Origin: a virus
IMG/VR virus record: IMGVR_UViG_3300047300_000471
Span: 1-35,474 of that record
Length of the DNA stretch: 35,474 nucleotides
Strand: one strand, 5' to 3'
Shown here: positions 16,125 through 22,876 of the stretch, piece after piece
How positions within the stretch are numbered: position 1 is the stretch's first letter
Layout: each line of letters begins with the position of its first letter
Translations under genes and position numbers: made by a program
The notes under the pieces: generated by a model
Databases searched by the model: none
What the model was told of the DNA's origin: nothing
The model's input: the letters and a program-made list of their open reading frames with translations, nothing else

Positions 16125-16153
16125 ATTCTCACACCTTAGTGTGAGATTGTCAA
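16125..16153 (-). promoter_or_regulatory. int promoter with palindromic operator in its spacer
   Basis: On the minus strand: -35 TTGACA (16153-16148, consensus), 17-base spacer, -10 GAGAAT (16130-16125). An 8-bp perfect inverted repeat TCTCACAC-CTTA-GTGTGAGA (16127-16146) fills the spacer and part of the -10, so a dimeric repressor bound there would block the promoter. The word TGTGAGAATC recurs just before the small terminase gene (27550). Confidence 0.7.
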
Positions 16154-16161
16154 CACCCTGA

Positions 16162-16749
16162 TTAAATTGACACGACGCCCCACTGATTGGCCATGGCCTG
16201 AGCAATCCCCATGTACGTCTCGCTACGCAGCTTCCAGCGATCAGCAGACGGGGGCAGGTAGTGCAGGCGCTCTCGCTGGTTTTTCGGCAGTTGCATCATT
16301 TCCTCCTTCACGTTGTTGGTTGGGGTCAGCTGTGGCAGGCCCTTGAGCCAAAGGCAGGTGGCCTTCTGCTCCATGTGGCCAAACATCCACGGCTGAATGA
16401 CTTGATCCGGCTTGCGCCAGAGTGACGACATCACACACACGGGGTTTTCGATCGCAATGCGGGGAATGTCCAGCTTGGCCAGCTTCATGAAGAACGAAGC
16501 GCTGGCCTGTTGCGCGCCAACAAGGCGCTTGTTGGCAAACCATGCAGCACCCGACACCGCAAGGTCGGTGCAGGGTGGGTGGGCAATCATCAGGTCCCAC
16601 GGGTAATCAACCACGTCAAACACGTCGCCTTGGTAGTGAGGTCCCGGCGCGTCAGTCGGCAACAGATCGCAGCTCATGGCTTCATGCCCCAGTGCAATAA
16701 AGGCGTCGCGTACACGCCCTGAGTATTCGCAAGCTACTAACACCCTCAT
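16162..16749 (-). CDS. Short DNA cytosine C5 methyltransferase-like protein, 195 aa
   Basis: Resembles phage 'DNA cytosine methyltransferase' proteins. The SAM-binding loop is at the start (MRVLVACEYSGRVRDAF), the catalytic Pro-Cys motif IV is HPPCTDLAVSG (about residues 58-68), and motif VI is IENPV (about 107-111). At 195 residues it is much shorter than full C5 enzymes and I see no obvious target-recognition domain, so specificity or activity is unclear. No restriction enzyme is nearby; it is probably an orphan enzyme protecting phage DNA or marking it. The ATG at 16749 gives a 4-bp ATGA overlap with the upstream gene; the longer ATG 16767 is less likely. Confidence 0.75.
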   Translation of the reverse strand: MRVLVACEYSGRVRDAFIALGHEAMSCDLLPTDAPGPHYQGDVFDVVDYPWDLMIAHPPCTDLAVSGAAWFANKRLVGAQQASASFFMKLAKLDIPRIAIENPVCVMSSLWRKPDQVIQPWMFGHMEQKATCLWLKGLPQLTPTNNVKEEMMQLPKNQRERLHYLPPSADRWKLRSETYMGIAQAMANQWGVVSI

Positions 16750-17231
16750 GCATTCAACCTGCCCCACTCTGCAATCAATGCAGCCTCGGCCCGCCCGTCG
16801 TCCTTCACCCGCTTGAACTCGCCGGCATGCGCTGGCCAGAGCTGTGCAGCCTTAGAACGGCTGCCATCCTTGCCAGAATTGAGCTGCAGCGCTTTTTTCC
16901 ACTTGCCAGGGGTAACGGTAGTAGTGGGAATGCCAAGGCCTGCTAGGACGCCCTTGGCCAAGCCGAAGGATTCCCCAAAGGCAAACATGGAGCTCACCCC
17001 CTGGCCAGGCATCGCGCCCACTTGCTCAATGCAGGCCTTGGCGCCTTGGTCGGCGTAGAGCTTGAGCTCCGCGGCCAGCATCTCAGGTGACACGCGGCGC
17101 TTGAGCTTGCCGCCAACGGTGATCTCCACCGAAGGCATGTCGAACACCTGCACAAACTTCCCGTTGGCCTCAAGGATGGCGATCGCGCCTGCTGCGCCTG
17201 GGTCAATTCCGATGATGAATTCAGTGGTCAT
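16746..17231 (-). CDS. RuvC-like Holliday junction resolvase, 161 aa
   Basis: RNase H-fold nuclease. Acidic residues match the RuvC pattern: Asp10 in GIDPGAAG, Glu69 in CIEQV, Asp145 and Glu149 in KDDGRAEAALIAE. 'TTVTPGKWKKAL' (about 103-114) is also characteristic. It would cut branched DNA made during recombination or replication so that DNA can be packaged. Both ends are joined to neighbours by 4-bp ATGA overlaps, indicating one translationally coupled unit with recombination genes upstream. Confidence 0.85.
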   Translation of the reverse strand: MTTEFIIGIDPGAAGAIAILEANGKFVQVFDMPSVEITVGGKLKRRVSPEMLAAELKLYADQGAKACIEQVGAMPGQGVSSMFAFGESFGLAKGVLAGLGIPTTTVTPGKWKKALQLNSGKDGSRSKAAQLWPAHAGEFKRVKDDGRAEAALIAEWGRLNA

Positions 17232-17629
17232 TCTGTTGGTTCTTTCTTGCTTTTGAGGCGTGCCTCAAGTTGGCGGCGCGTGAGCGCCAGGTTGAAAACG
17301 CTGTTAGCCGTGAGGCGCAGCTTGCGGCGCTCCCAGTACCGGCGCTTGACCGCCAGCTGGTCCGCGACCGGTTTCTTTGCGTCGGTCTTGTCGCCCAAGG
17401 CATAGACGGCGCGGGGGTAGTACCGCTCGCCCTCCATGTCGTAGACGTACTCCTTGATGTACACGCGCTTGCCCGACTCGGGCGATCGCTTGTGCAGTCT
17501 GGTCACCACCGCGGCAATGTCGTCCTTCTCGCGCCCGAGCTGCTTGCAAATCTCGGCGCGAGTCATGGGGCCGTCTTCCTCGAGCATGCGTAGCACCTCT
17601 CGCGTCACTGATCCCCACTTGGCGGTCAT
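17228..17629 (-). CDS. Winged-helix DNA-binding protein, 133 aa
   Basis: N-terminal helix-turn-helix at about residues 6-50: 'VTREVLRMLEEDGPMTRAEI' then 'CKQLGREKDDIAAVVTRLHK', followed by a beta wing region with Tyr/Arg (VYIKEYVYDMEGERYYPRA). The C-terminal third is very basic (KRRYWERRKLRLT, LTRRQLEARLKSKK). A widespread phage family of unknown exact role; a regulator of early or late genes is plausible. ATG 17629 overlaps the previous stop as ATGA, which decides the start against the longer frame from 17674. Confidence 0.75.
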   Translation of the reverse strand: MTAKWGSVTREVLRMLEEDGPMTRAEICKQLGREKDDIAAVVTRLHKRSPESGKRVYIKEYVYDMEGERYYPRAVYALGDKTDAKKPVADQLAVKRRYWERRKLRLTANSVFNLALTRRQLEARLKSKKEPTE

Positions 17630-17808
17630 TTGCTCGGCCTCCTGGTCGTGCGCACGGTCCAGCAGTGAGCGCACATCCAGCGGCCTGGGCCCATCTCAAT
17701 GCCACCCTCTGGCAGACGCATCTCGTTGCACTTGTTGCACATACGCGCTGGGTGCACGGGCTGCTTGCGATTGCCGTTGAGGTTGATGTTTTGCTTTACA
17801 AAGCTCAC
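17626..17808 (-). CDS. Small zinc-ribbon-like protein, 60 aa, GTG start
   Basis: Contains MCNKCNEMRLPE and later MCAHCWTV, two CxxC pairs about 22 residues apart, as in a zinc ribbon, with a basic C-terminus (RTTRRPSK). GTG at 17808 is the best start: GGAGG lies about 6 bases upstream and the start overlaps the preceding stop as GTGA. Probably a nucleic-acid-binding or adaptor protein; function unknown. Confidence 0.65.
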   Translation of the reverse strand: MSFVKQNINLNGNRKQPVHPARMCNKCNEMRLPEGGIEMGPGRWMCAHCWTVRTTRRPSK

Positions 17809-17936
17809 AGCCACCTCCAGCCCGACATGAACGAGAGGTACATGAGCTTGCAAACAAACCCAACCAGCGCCAGGGCTGCGTAGCTGAAAACAAGCGCCAG
17901 CGTCCAGCCGGCGATCATGGTCAACGTTTCTTTCAT
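17805..17936 (-). CDS. Tiny membrane protein, 43 aa
   Basis: Reads MKETLTMIAGWTLALVFSYA, then ALALVGFVCKLMYLSFMSGWRWL, with one hydrophobic helix at about residues 8-28 or a second shorter one after. Its ATG overlaps the upstream stop (ATGA) and its stop overlaps the downstream GTG (GTGA), which supports it as a real gene in a tightly packed operon. Small early membrane proteins often alter host physiology or exclude other phages; no family is recognised. Confidence 0.6.
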   Translation of the reverse strand: MKETLTMIAGWTLALVFSYAALALVGFVCKLMYLSFMSGWRWL

Positions 17937-18208
17937 TTGTTGGCCTCCTTAAGTCTGGATTCCATGATGTTTAGCAAATTCATCATGTGGCGCGGCTCAG
18001 GAAGGCGCGGCAAAGCATCAATCCACTCTTGCTTTTCTTGAGCCGTTAGCTCAACCCATGGCTTCTCTCGCTGTGGCGCTAAGTAAAGCGGGACTGTCTC
18101 CCCCTGCGTTGCACTGACCATCTCGATCGAGTAGGCCTGTGCAAACGTCTCGCTTGTCTTGAAACGCTCTAGGTCGTCTGGGTACATCCAAGCTGCTGGT
18201 TCGTTCAT
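17933..18208 (-). CDS. Small conserved phage protein with a VPLY motif, 91 aa
   Basis: Starts NEPAAWMYPDDLERF and contains ETVPLYLAPQR (about residues 37-47), then WVELTAQEKQEWIDALPR. The pattern 'PxAWM...VPLYxxP...LTxxE' is common in phage early-region proteins of unknown function and also occurs in the 138-residue protein at 26256. ATGA overlaps link it to both neighbours. Soluble, mixed alpha/beta; no catalytic motif. Confidence 0.7.
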   Translation of the reverse strand: MNEPAAWMYPDDLERFKTSETFAQAYSIEMVSATQGETVPLYLAPQREKPWVELTAQEKQEWIDALPRLPEPRHMMNLLNIMESRLKEANK

Positions 18209-19407
18209 TTGTTGCCCTCCATGTTTCTCAGCATGTCCACCATGGCCTTGTTCTGGCGGCGCGCTTTCTTCTCTTGTGGTGTTGGCTCTTTCACCTGGAT
18301 CGCGTCCAGGTCGTCGGACTCCATGTCGTCAAAGCCGGAACCCGTGGAGGCCTTCACGCTGCCTGACACAACCTTGCTGCCAGGAAACACGTTCTTGAAG
18401 TCGGCCATGTCCGCGATCAGCTCGCCTGGGCAGTTGTGCAGCTCCTTGCTCAGGAAGTTGGGACCGTAGTCCTGGCACTGGCCCGTCGAGTTGGTGAAGA
18501 ACGCGCCCGTCGTGCGGTGTTTGTACGCAATCCAGGTTTGGCCACCATCGACCGGCTCGCCGTAGGGCACCAGCGCGGGGATCATCAGGTGATCCTTGCA
18601 GCCTTCGCGCTGAGCTTTATCGGTCAGCACGGTGTCGTGGTGTTGGCAATGCCATGCGGCATTCTCAACGGGTGAGGCGTGACAGCACGTGCGGCAGTTG
18701 GCCTCGGCAGCCTTGCCACCGTGGCAGTGCTTCCAGAATGTGCACATCTTGCAGACGTAGTAGGCAGGGTCTGCGCTGAGGGCCTGCGGTGATGTCGTCT
18801 CCTCGATCAGTCGCTGGGCTCGAGCCATCAAGCTGTAGAAGTGGTCTTTGTCGAAGTGCACCCATTCGCAGTACACCTCGTCGGTGTTCTTGTTCACGCC
18901 CATGTACATGGCGCGCTCGAGCTCCATCAGGCCCATGTAGACGGTCATTTGGTCATAGTGCTGGGGCTTTGCGCCCTGGACCTTCTTGCTCATGAGCTCG
19001 TTGAATGAGCGCTCGTTGTGCGTCTTGAACTCAAGCACGCACGCTGCCTTGGGTGCTTCAGGCAATCCCTTGCCGATGCCGTCCAGGCTGCCACCGAAGT
19101 GGCCATTGACCGCACTCACTCGGAACTGTTCGCCTGTCTCGGGGTCCTTGTCCCACACCTGAGCACCGATGCCGCGCAGCTCCTCGATGAGACGGGCCTC
19201 CTCGCGCTGGCCAGTGCTGAACAAGCGCAGCATGCGACCGGAGAATTCAGGTTTGAGCGCCCAGCGCCAGGTCAGCCATATGTAGCGATCGCATTGGTGG
19301 CCAATCAGGCTCGCGCCCATGTGAGGGCGGTGATCCTGCGGCTTGCTTTCATACCAGCGCACGATCGCCGCGCTGGTGGTGTGTTGGGATTCGGGAAGGG
19401 TTGGCAT
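18205..19407 (-). CDS. Cas4/RecB-like PD-(D/E)XK exonuclease with Fe-S-type cysteines, 400 aa
   Basis: Nuclease domain: Asp109 in GGSLDGIG, Glu126 and Lys128 in VLEFKTHN, and QHYDQMTVYM (about 149-158) as the QxxxY motif. Cysteines fit the 4Fe-4S set of Cas4 and AddB proteins: Cys39 in GHQCDRYIW, then C219-x2-C222-x5-C228 (CKMCTFWKHC). A second Cys/His group (C238, C241, C242, C254, HH) follows and could bind zinc. The last 60 residues are acidic then basic. With the Sak4-like ATPase and DUF669 protein upstream it forms a likely annealing-type recombination set. RBS is unclear; ATG 19407 is the first good start. Confidence 0.82.
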   Translation of the reverse strand: MPTLPESQHTTSAAIVRWYESKPQDHRPHMGASLIGHQCDRYIWLTWRWALKPEFSGRMLRLFSTGQREEARLIEELRGIGAQVWDKDPETGEQFRVSAVNGHFGGSLDGIGKGLPEAPKAACVLEFKTHNERSFNELMSKKVQGAKPQHYDQMTVYMGLMELERAMYMGVNKNTDEVYCEWVHFDKDHFYSLMARAQRLIEETTSPQALSADPAYYVCKMCTFWKHCHGGKAAEANCRTCCHASPVENAAWHCQHHDTVLTDKAQREGCKDHLMIPALVPYGEPVDGGQTWIAYKHRTTGAFFTNSTGQCQDYGPNFLSKELHNCPGELIADMADFKNVFPGSKVVSGSVKASTGSGFDDMESDDLDAIQVKEPTPQEKKARRQNKAMVDMLRNMEGNK

Positions 19408-19597
19408 TGTTGTCTTTCGTTTAGGTGGGGTACTCGCTGCATCTGTTGGTACTGCACCGCATGAACTTAATCACTTGGCTGAGTGTTATCCAACAGCATC
19501 CGTTTTCCCCCGTTTTTTGATTCGGCCTACTCGCGTGGGCTTTTGATGGGGAGGAGTCAACTACCCACCAGCAGCATCCGCTTTCGGCCTTGTTGTT
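19408..19597. other. 190-bp gap inside the leftward operon
   Basis: No gene seen. Two near-identical 13-mers lie here, CCAACAGCATCCG (19490-19502) and CCAGCAGCATCCG (19568-19580), each followed by a T/C-rich stretch and TTCGGCCT. Reading the minus strand I find only frames of 6-13 codons. It may hold a promoter or processing site for the exonuclease gene, but no clear -35/-10 pair is visible. Confidence 0.5.
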
Positions 19598-20071
19598 TTA
19601 GGCCCAAGGCTTCTTGGCTGGTGCAGCAGCTGCGGGACGTGCTGCAGGCGCTGGCTTGGCTGCCGGGGCAGCAGTAGGCACACCAGCGGACTCATAGCCC
19701 ACGATGCGGTTGCGTGTTGGGTCCTTGCGATCGATCTCGACGCTGGCAACAAATGGCGAGTCGTGCAGCTGCTCGGTCTCGGTCATGTCCTCGACACCGA
19801 CCGCGAAGCAAAGAGACGCAAGCGCAGCCTTGGCGATGTCCTCGGCCTGCTTGTTGGGGTTGTCCACGTTCAGGCGCTCCCAGTGGCGACGGCCAGAATG
19901 CTCACCGCCGAGCACTTGCATCTCAAGCTCAAGGTAGTGGCCAGTGCCAGCCTTGGTGGGCTTGATGTCTGACTTGGTGATGATCATGTCGTAATCACCA
20001 TTGGGCAGCGGCTCGTATGAGCGCGGCTCCATGGGTTCGACAGAGTTGCGGTTGAAGTTGAAGTTGGCCAT
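19598..20071 (-). CDS. DUF669 family protein, likely single-strand DNA-binding partner, 157 aa
   Basis: Matches the DUF669 layout: 'LPNGDYDMIITKSDIKPTKA' then GTGHYLELEMQVLGGEHSGR, 'RLNVDNPNKQAEDIAKAAL' and CFAVGV, i.e. an OB-like beta domain with a helical cap over residues 20-95. The last 35 residues are Ala/Pro-rich and end in KKPWA, a flexible tail like those of SSB proteins. In many phages this gene sits beside a Sak4-like recombinase, as here, and is thought to help handle single-stranded DNA. Ribosome site GGAGAACA precedes the ATG. Confidence 0.8.
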   Translation of the reverse strand: MANFNFNRNSVEPMEPRSYEPLPNGDYDMIITKSDIKPTKAGTGHYLELEMQVLGGEHSGRRHWERLNVDNPNKQAEDIAKAALASLCFAVGVEDMTETEQLHDSPFVASVEIDRKDPTRNRIVGYESAGVPTAAPAAKPAPAARPAAAAPAKKPWA

Positions 20072-20092
20072 GTTGTTCTCCAGGTTGATGGC

Positions 20093-20836
20093 TTAGTTGT
20101 TTGCGGCCAAAGCCGCAGCGAATGCGTCCCAGCTGAGAGGCATATTCTTCAAACCGAAACGGTTCCCGCCCATGTGAGCGGGGTGCGGTTCGACGTGAAG
20201 GATTCGTTCACCCGTCGTGCGGGCCTTGGTTTCTTTGTTGCCGTAGCCGGCATCGCTCTGTGTGGTGACGATGCGGTAGTTGGCCCAGCCGATCACGTCA
20301 GCCCATTCCTGGACCAATGCGCCAGCGCGATCGTGGAGCTTAAGCATGTACTGGTCATACCCGTCGTGCAGGGGTGACTCAAAGTGCTTAATCTTGTCGT
20401 GCGCAATCAAGATCACGGCCATGCTGCGCTGCTGACGTAAAGCCTCAAGACCGGCCAGGAGAGTGCGCCATTCCTCAGAGGCAACGATGTAGCCCTTGCC
20501 AAAGCCTGGGGCCTCGATGTTGGCCCACTTGTTCTTTGTGCATACGTGCTGGAGCAGCAGAGGCTCAAGCCAGTCAAGCGAGTCCAGGAACACAGACTCA
20601 TAGGGGTGATCTTCTTTAAGCAGCGTGCCGATCGCCTGGTAGACATCGTCCAGCGTCTGGCACAGGGGGAAGGCTGCTGCGTCCACAGCGTCTGCACCGT
20701 CCTCAGTAAGGATGCCGATCGCGTTGGGTGCGGTGGCCGCAAAGGTGGTCTTGCCGATCTTGCCTGGGCCGGCAATCACGATCTTGGGTGCGCGCATGCG
20801 CTTAGTGCGCGAGATGGATGAGAGATCAAATGCCAT
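20093..20836 (-). CDS. Sak4-like RecA-fold ATPase (single-strand annealing recombinase), 247 aa
   Basis: P-loop ATPase: Walker A GPGKIGKTT (residues 23-31), Walker B SVFLDSLDW with Asp85, and 'MAVILIAHDKIKHFESP' (about 140-156) as the sensor strand. Length and motif order match phage Sak4/AAA-24 proteins, short RecA relatives that help anneal DNA strands during phage recombination and end repair. Neighbours fit: DUF669 and Cas4-like exonuclease downstream. The stop of the upstream gene is 3 bases away. Alternative: a general phage NTP-binding protein of unknown role. Confidence 0.8.
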   Translation of the reverse strand: MAFDLSSISRTKRMRAPKIVIAGPGKIGKTTFAATAPNAIGILTEDGADAVDAAAFPLCQTLDDVYQAIGTLLKEDHPYESVFLDSLDWLEPLLLQHVCTKNKWANIEAPGFGKGYIVASEEWRTLLAGLEALRQQRSMAVILIAHDKIKHFESPLHDGYDQYMLKLHDRAGALVQEWADVIGWANYRIVTTQSDAGYGNKETKARTTGERILHVEPHPAHMGGNRFGLKNMPLSWDAFAAALAANN

Positions 20837-20839
20837 GGT

Positions 20840-21277
20840 TTATTCCTGTTCTGCCGGTACATCGACGTACTCGGTCTTTGGTGTGTAAGGGAAAGTGACA
20901 GGGACAAAACTGTCGCGGTTGGTGTAGCAGCTGCCGCTTGGTTCGCGGAACACGCGACCATTTATGTCATAGGCCTGACCGTCAAAACGATCGGCCTGTT
21001 TAAAAACGCGGCTGCAACGCTTGTTTTGAAGCACACCCTCCGCGGCTTCATTCCATTCATCGTCTTCGCCTGTCAGCGGAGTCAATGGCTCAAAAGCCAA
21101 AACTTTTTTCAAAATGGAAAGCGCATAGTTGGCGCTGAACCCGCTGTGCCCTTCCTCGGCAAAAGCCTTGACCATATGCAAAATGTGATCTCGCATAGCG
21201 CGGTTCATCTCATCATCGCTGTCAGCAGTCATTCCGATGCGATTAAGTTCGCTTTGCGCGTATTCAAGAAGTGCCAT
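20840..21277 (-). CDS. Conserved phage protein of unknown function, 145 aa
   Basis: I recognise the pattern but not a function: an N-terminal helical part (residues 1-60, with 'AEEGHSGFSANYALSIL'), then 'PLTPLTGEDDEWNE', 'QNKRCSRVFK', 'DGQAYDINGRVFREP' and 'FPYTPKTEYVDVP'. This conserved protein is widespread in early regions of phages of Gram-negative hosts. It starts 3 bases after the previous stop and ends 3 bases before the Sak4-like gene. Confidence 0.8.
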   Translation of the reverse strand: MALLEYAQSELNRIGMTADSDDEMNRAMRDHILHMVKAFAEEGHSGFSANYALSILKKVLAFEPLTPLTGEDDEWNEAAEGVLQNKRCSRVFKQADRFDGQAYDINGRVFREPSGSCYTNRDSFVPVTFPYTPKTEYVDVPAEQE

Positions 21278-21280
21278 TGC

Positions 21281-21664
21281 TTATTCCTTGAATGTGATCT
21301 TGATGCCTGTCTTGGCAGGCGTGACGGTGATCGCGGCTGCGATCTGTGCCCACACAGAGGGCGACTCAGCGCGAATGACCTTAAGCTTAGTCTCGTCGGC
21401 CTTGACCTCAGTCTTGAGGGGCCGTGCTTCGCTTGGCCAGCTGCCAGTAAGCGCGGTCAGCTTCTCGATGTCGCACTTGTAAGTGAGCTTGCCAGTCGTC
21501 GTGATCTTCACGCCGTTGGGGGTGCTGAACGTCTCGCTGCCTTCCTCGCGTGCAGGGTTGAGCGCCAGGATGTCTTGCTCAATGGCCACGCGCTCATCAC
21601 GTGCTGCTTCTTCTTTCTGTTTGGCAATGCTCCATTCGATTGCCAGCTCGTCTAGGGTTTTCAT
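21281..21664 (-). CDS. DUF7173-like phage protein, 127 aa
   Basis: Helical N-terminus with many Glu and Ala (residues 1-40), then a beta region 'GVKITTTGKLTYKCDIEKL', and 'ARPLKTEVKADETKLK' and 'ITVTPAKTGIKITF' toward the end. This matches a small family in phage recombination or early regions that I know as DUF7173 (from memory). GGAAA lies about 6 bases before the ATG. The position directly upstream of the Sak4 group suggests a link to recombination, not shown by motif. Confidence 0.7.
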   Translation of the reverse strand: MKTLDELAIEWSIAKQKEEAARDERVAIEQDILALNPAREEGSETFSTPNGVKITTTGKLTYKCDIEKLTALTGSWPSEARPLKTEVKADETKLKVIRAESPSVWAQIAAAITVTPAKTGIKITFKE

Positions 21665-21700
21665 TGTGGTTTCCTTTGGTTGTTAAGACTTGCACATCAC

Positions 21701-22030
21701 TCAGTCGTTGATTTCGTCGCCGTAGTGGTAATCAGGGGCACGTACGGTGATGTTGATTACCTCTTGGCTCTTGGCCTCACCCAGCAGGGCCGCGTACGCC
21801 ACCGCGTCTTCTGCGCTGTCCTGGTGAAAGCCTGGGCGCTGCTTAAGGCGAACGAGCTTGAGTAGGGTCATCATCATCCAGCCGTCAGACTCGCTCAGGC
21901 TGTGGCCGGTGATGTTGTTGAAGGCAGCCACAGTCGCGGCCATGCTGCGCTCGCCTTGGGGCTTGTCGTAGGTGCTGGCGCGGTCTTGCATGTGCTTGCT
22001 GGCCGCGGTCAGGAATTCATTCGCTTTCAT
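21701..22030 (-). CDS. DUF6378-like protein, 109 aa
   Basis: Helical protein with 'DRASTYDKPQGERSMAATV', 'ITGHSLSESDGWMMMTLLKL', 'RLKQRPGFHQDSAEDAVAYA' and a charged end. The YDKPxGER...W-x-M-x-LLK-x-R...DS-x-D-x-x-Y-A pattern is that of DUF6378, found in many phages; the conserved acidic and His residues recall MazG-like folds but no activity is established. ATG 22030 makes a 4-bp ATGA overlap with the upstream stop and is preferred over the longer frame from 22108. Confidence 0.75.
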   Translation of the reverse strand: MKANEFLTAASKHMQDRASTYDKPQGERSMAATVAAFNNITGHSLSESDGWMMMTLLKLVRLKQRPGFHQDSAEDAVAYAALLGEAKSQEVINITVRAPDYHYGDEIND

Positions 22031-22203
22031 TCTTGCTGGTCTTTCTTTGGTCGTTGGAAAACTTCGTAGTAGCGGGCTGGTCTGGTTCGCATCATCTTGC
22101 GCAGCCACTCAGCACCGCCCATCTCTTTGAACTTGCGCCACTCGGTGTCAGACATACGCAAATACCTAGCTTTAAGTGGCTCAGGTGGCTTGGGTCGTGG
22201 CAT
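22027..22203 (-). CDS. Small basic protein, possible ribbon-helix-helix-like, 58 aa
   Basis: Sequence includes 'PLKARYLRMSDTEWRKFKEM' followed by GGAEWLRKMM, a strand-helix-helix pattern frequent in small phage DNA-binding proteins. AGGAG lies 6 bases before ATG 22203. It overlaps the end of the upstream gene by 23 bases and the downstream start by 4. It could be a regulator or an excisionase-like factor, but neither can be shown. Confidence 0.6.
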   Translation of the reverse strand: MPRPKPPEPLKARYLRMSDTEWRKFKEMGGAEWLRKMMRTRPARYYEVFQRPKKDQQE

Positions 22204-22483
22204 CAGCTGCTCCTGTTGCTTTGGCGATGGCGGCACGTGCCTTTTCAAGTCCGCATGAACGCGAGAAGTCATCTAAGCATGGGTTACTCATGGCTTGTAA
22301 TGCCTCCAACAGTTCAGGCGCGGCGGCAATCAGACGGGCGTTGGCTTGCATTGATGGGCCGTAACGTAGCGACATCCCCTCATAGCCCGCGTAATCCAAA
22401 ACTTCGTTGCGTGGGCCTGCTCCATACAAGCCGTTGAAGTTGTCACCCCAAATCCAGGGGCCTGGCGTGTGTTGCGTGGCCAT
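22181..22483 (-). CDS. Conserved phage protein (TPGPW...ANARLIAAAPELLEAL family), 100 aa
   Basis: Contains HTPGPWIWG at the start, 'ANARLIAAAPELLEALQAM' at about residues 48-66 and a C-terminal 'KARAAIAKATG'. These landmarks define a very common small phage protein of unknown function. The ATG at 22483 shares one base with the upstream stop (TGATG). Upstream in-frame starts at 22513 and 22498 lie inside the neighbouring gene and are less likely. Confidence 0.75.
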   Translation of the reverse strand: MATQHTPGPWIWGDNFNGLYGAGPRNEVLDYAGYEGMSLRYGPSMQANARLIAAAPELLEALQAMSNPCLDDFSRSCGLEKARAAIAKATGAADATTQAT

Positions 22484-22653
22484 CAGCTGCTCCACCATGC
22501 AACAAGTAAACAAGCAAGGCCGACACCGATCGCGATGGCCAGCAAGTAGCCGGCAACGCTTTCGATCATGGGCTCGCGGTGCGCTTCAAGGTGGCCAACT
22601 GTAAAGGTGCAGTCAGCAAGAGTGCGGGGGGTTTGGTAGTGAGAGAGTTTCAT
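22483..22653 (-). CDS. Small single-pass membrane protein, 56 aa
   Basis: Begins MKLSHYQTPRTLADCTFTVG and ends with a clear membrane helix at about residues 33-54 (GYLLAIAIGVGLACLLVAWW). I have seen similar short 'PRTLxD...GxLLAxAIG' proteins in early regions of proteobacterial phages; function unknown. AGGA lies 9 bases upstream. Start 22734 is rejected since it would run into the upstream gene. Confidence 0.65.
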   Translation of the reverse strand: MKLSHYQTPRTLADCTFTVGHLEAHREPMIESVAGYLLAIAIGVGLACLLVAWWSS

Positions 22654-22681
22654 TTTGGTGGGTCCTGTCGTGGGTCTCGGT

Positions 22682-22876
22682 TTATTTCTTGGCGATCTTG
22701 AACTGGTCGGGTGCAACTTCATTCCAGAGAACAAAGTCAGGGTCCAGGTCGCGTGCCATTTCGTGCAGCTTGTCGCGCTGCTTTTTGCCGTTGGCGTAGT
22801 CGGTGTAACCGTCTGCGTAGGCGTAGTACCAGTCGTGGGCCTTAAGGGCCTTCTTGTATTTCTCGAGATTGGTCAT
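22682..22876 (-). CDS. First gene of the leftward early operon, 64 aa, unknown
   Basis: Polar helical protein with many Tyr and Asp (HDWYYAYADGYTDYANGKKQ) and 'DLDPDFVLWNEVAPD'. Members of this small family occur widely in phages and prophages without known function. AAGGAGC lies 7-8 bases before the ATG. The start codon and the six bases before it can pair with 22919-22927, so translation may be controlled by a hairpin. Confidence 0.7.
   Translation of the reverse strand: MTNLEKYKKALKAHDWYYAYADGYTDYANGKKQRDKLHEMARDLDPDFVLWNEVAPDQFKIAKK

Noticed and set aside
18205-19407. Cas4 of a phage CRISPR system
   Set aside because: No Cas1, Cas2 or repeats; the neighbours are a Sak4-like ATPase and DUF669, so a recombination exonuclease is the better reading.
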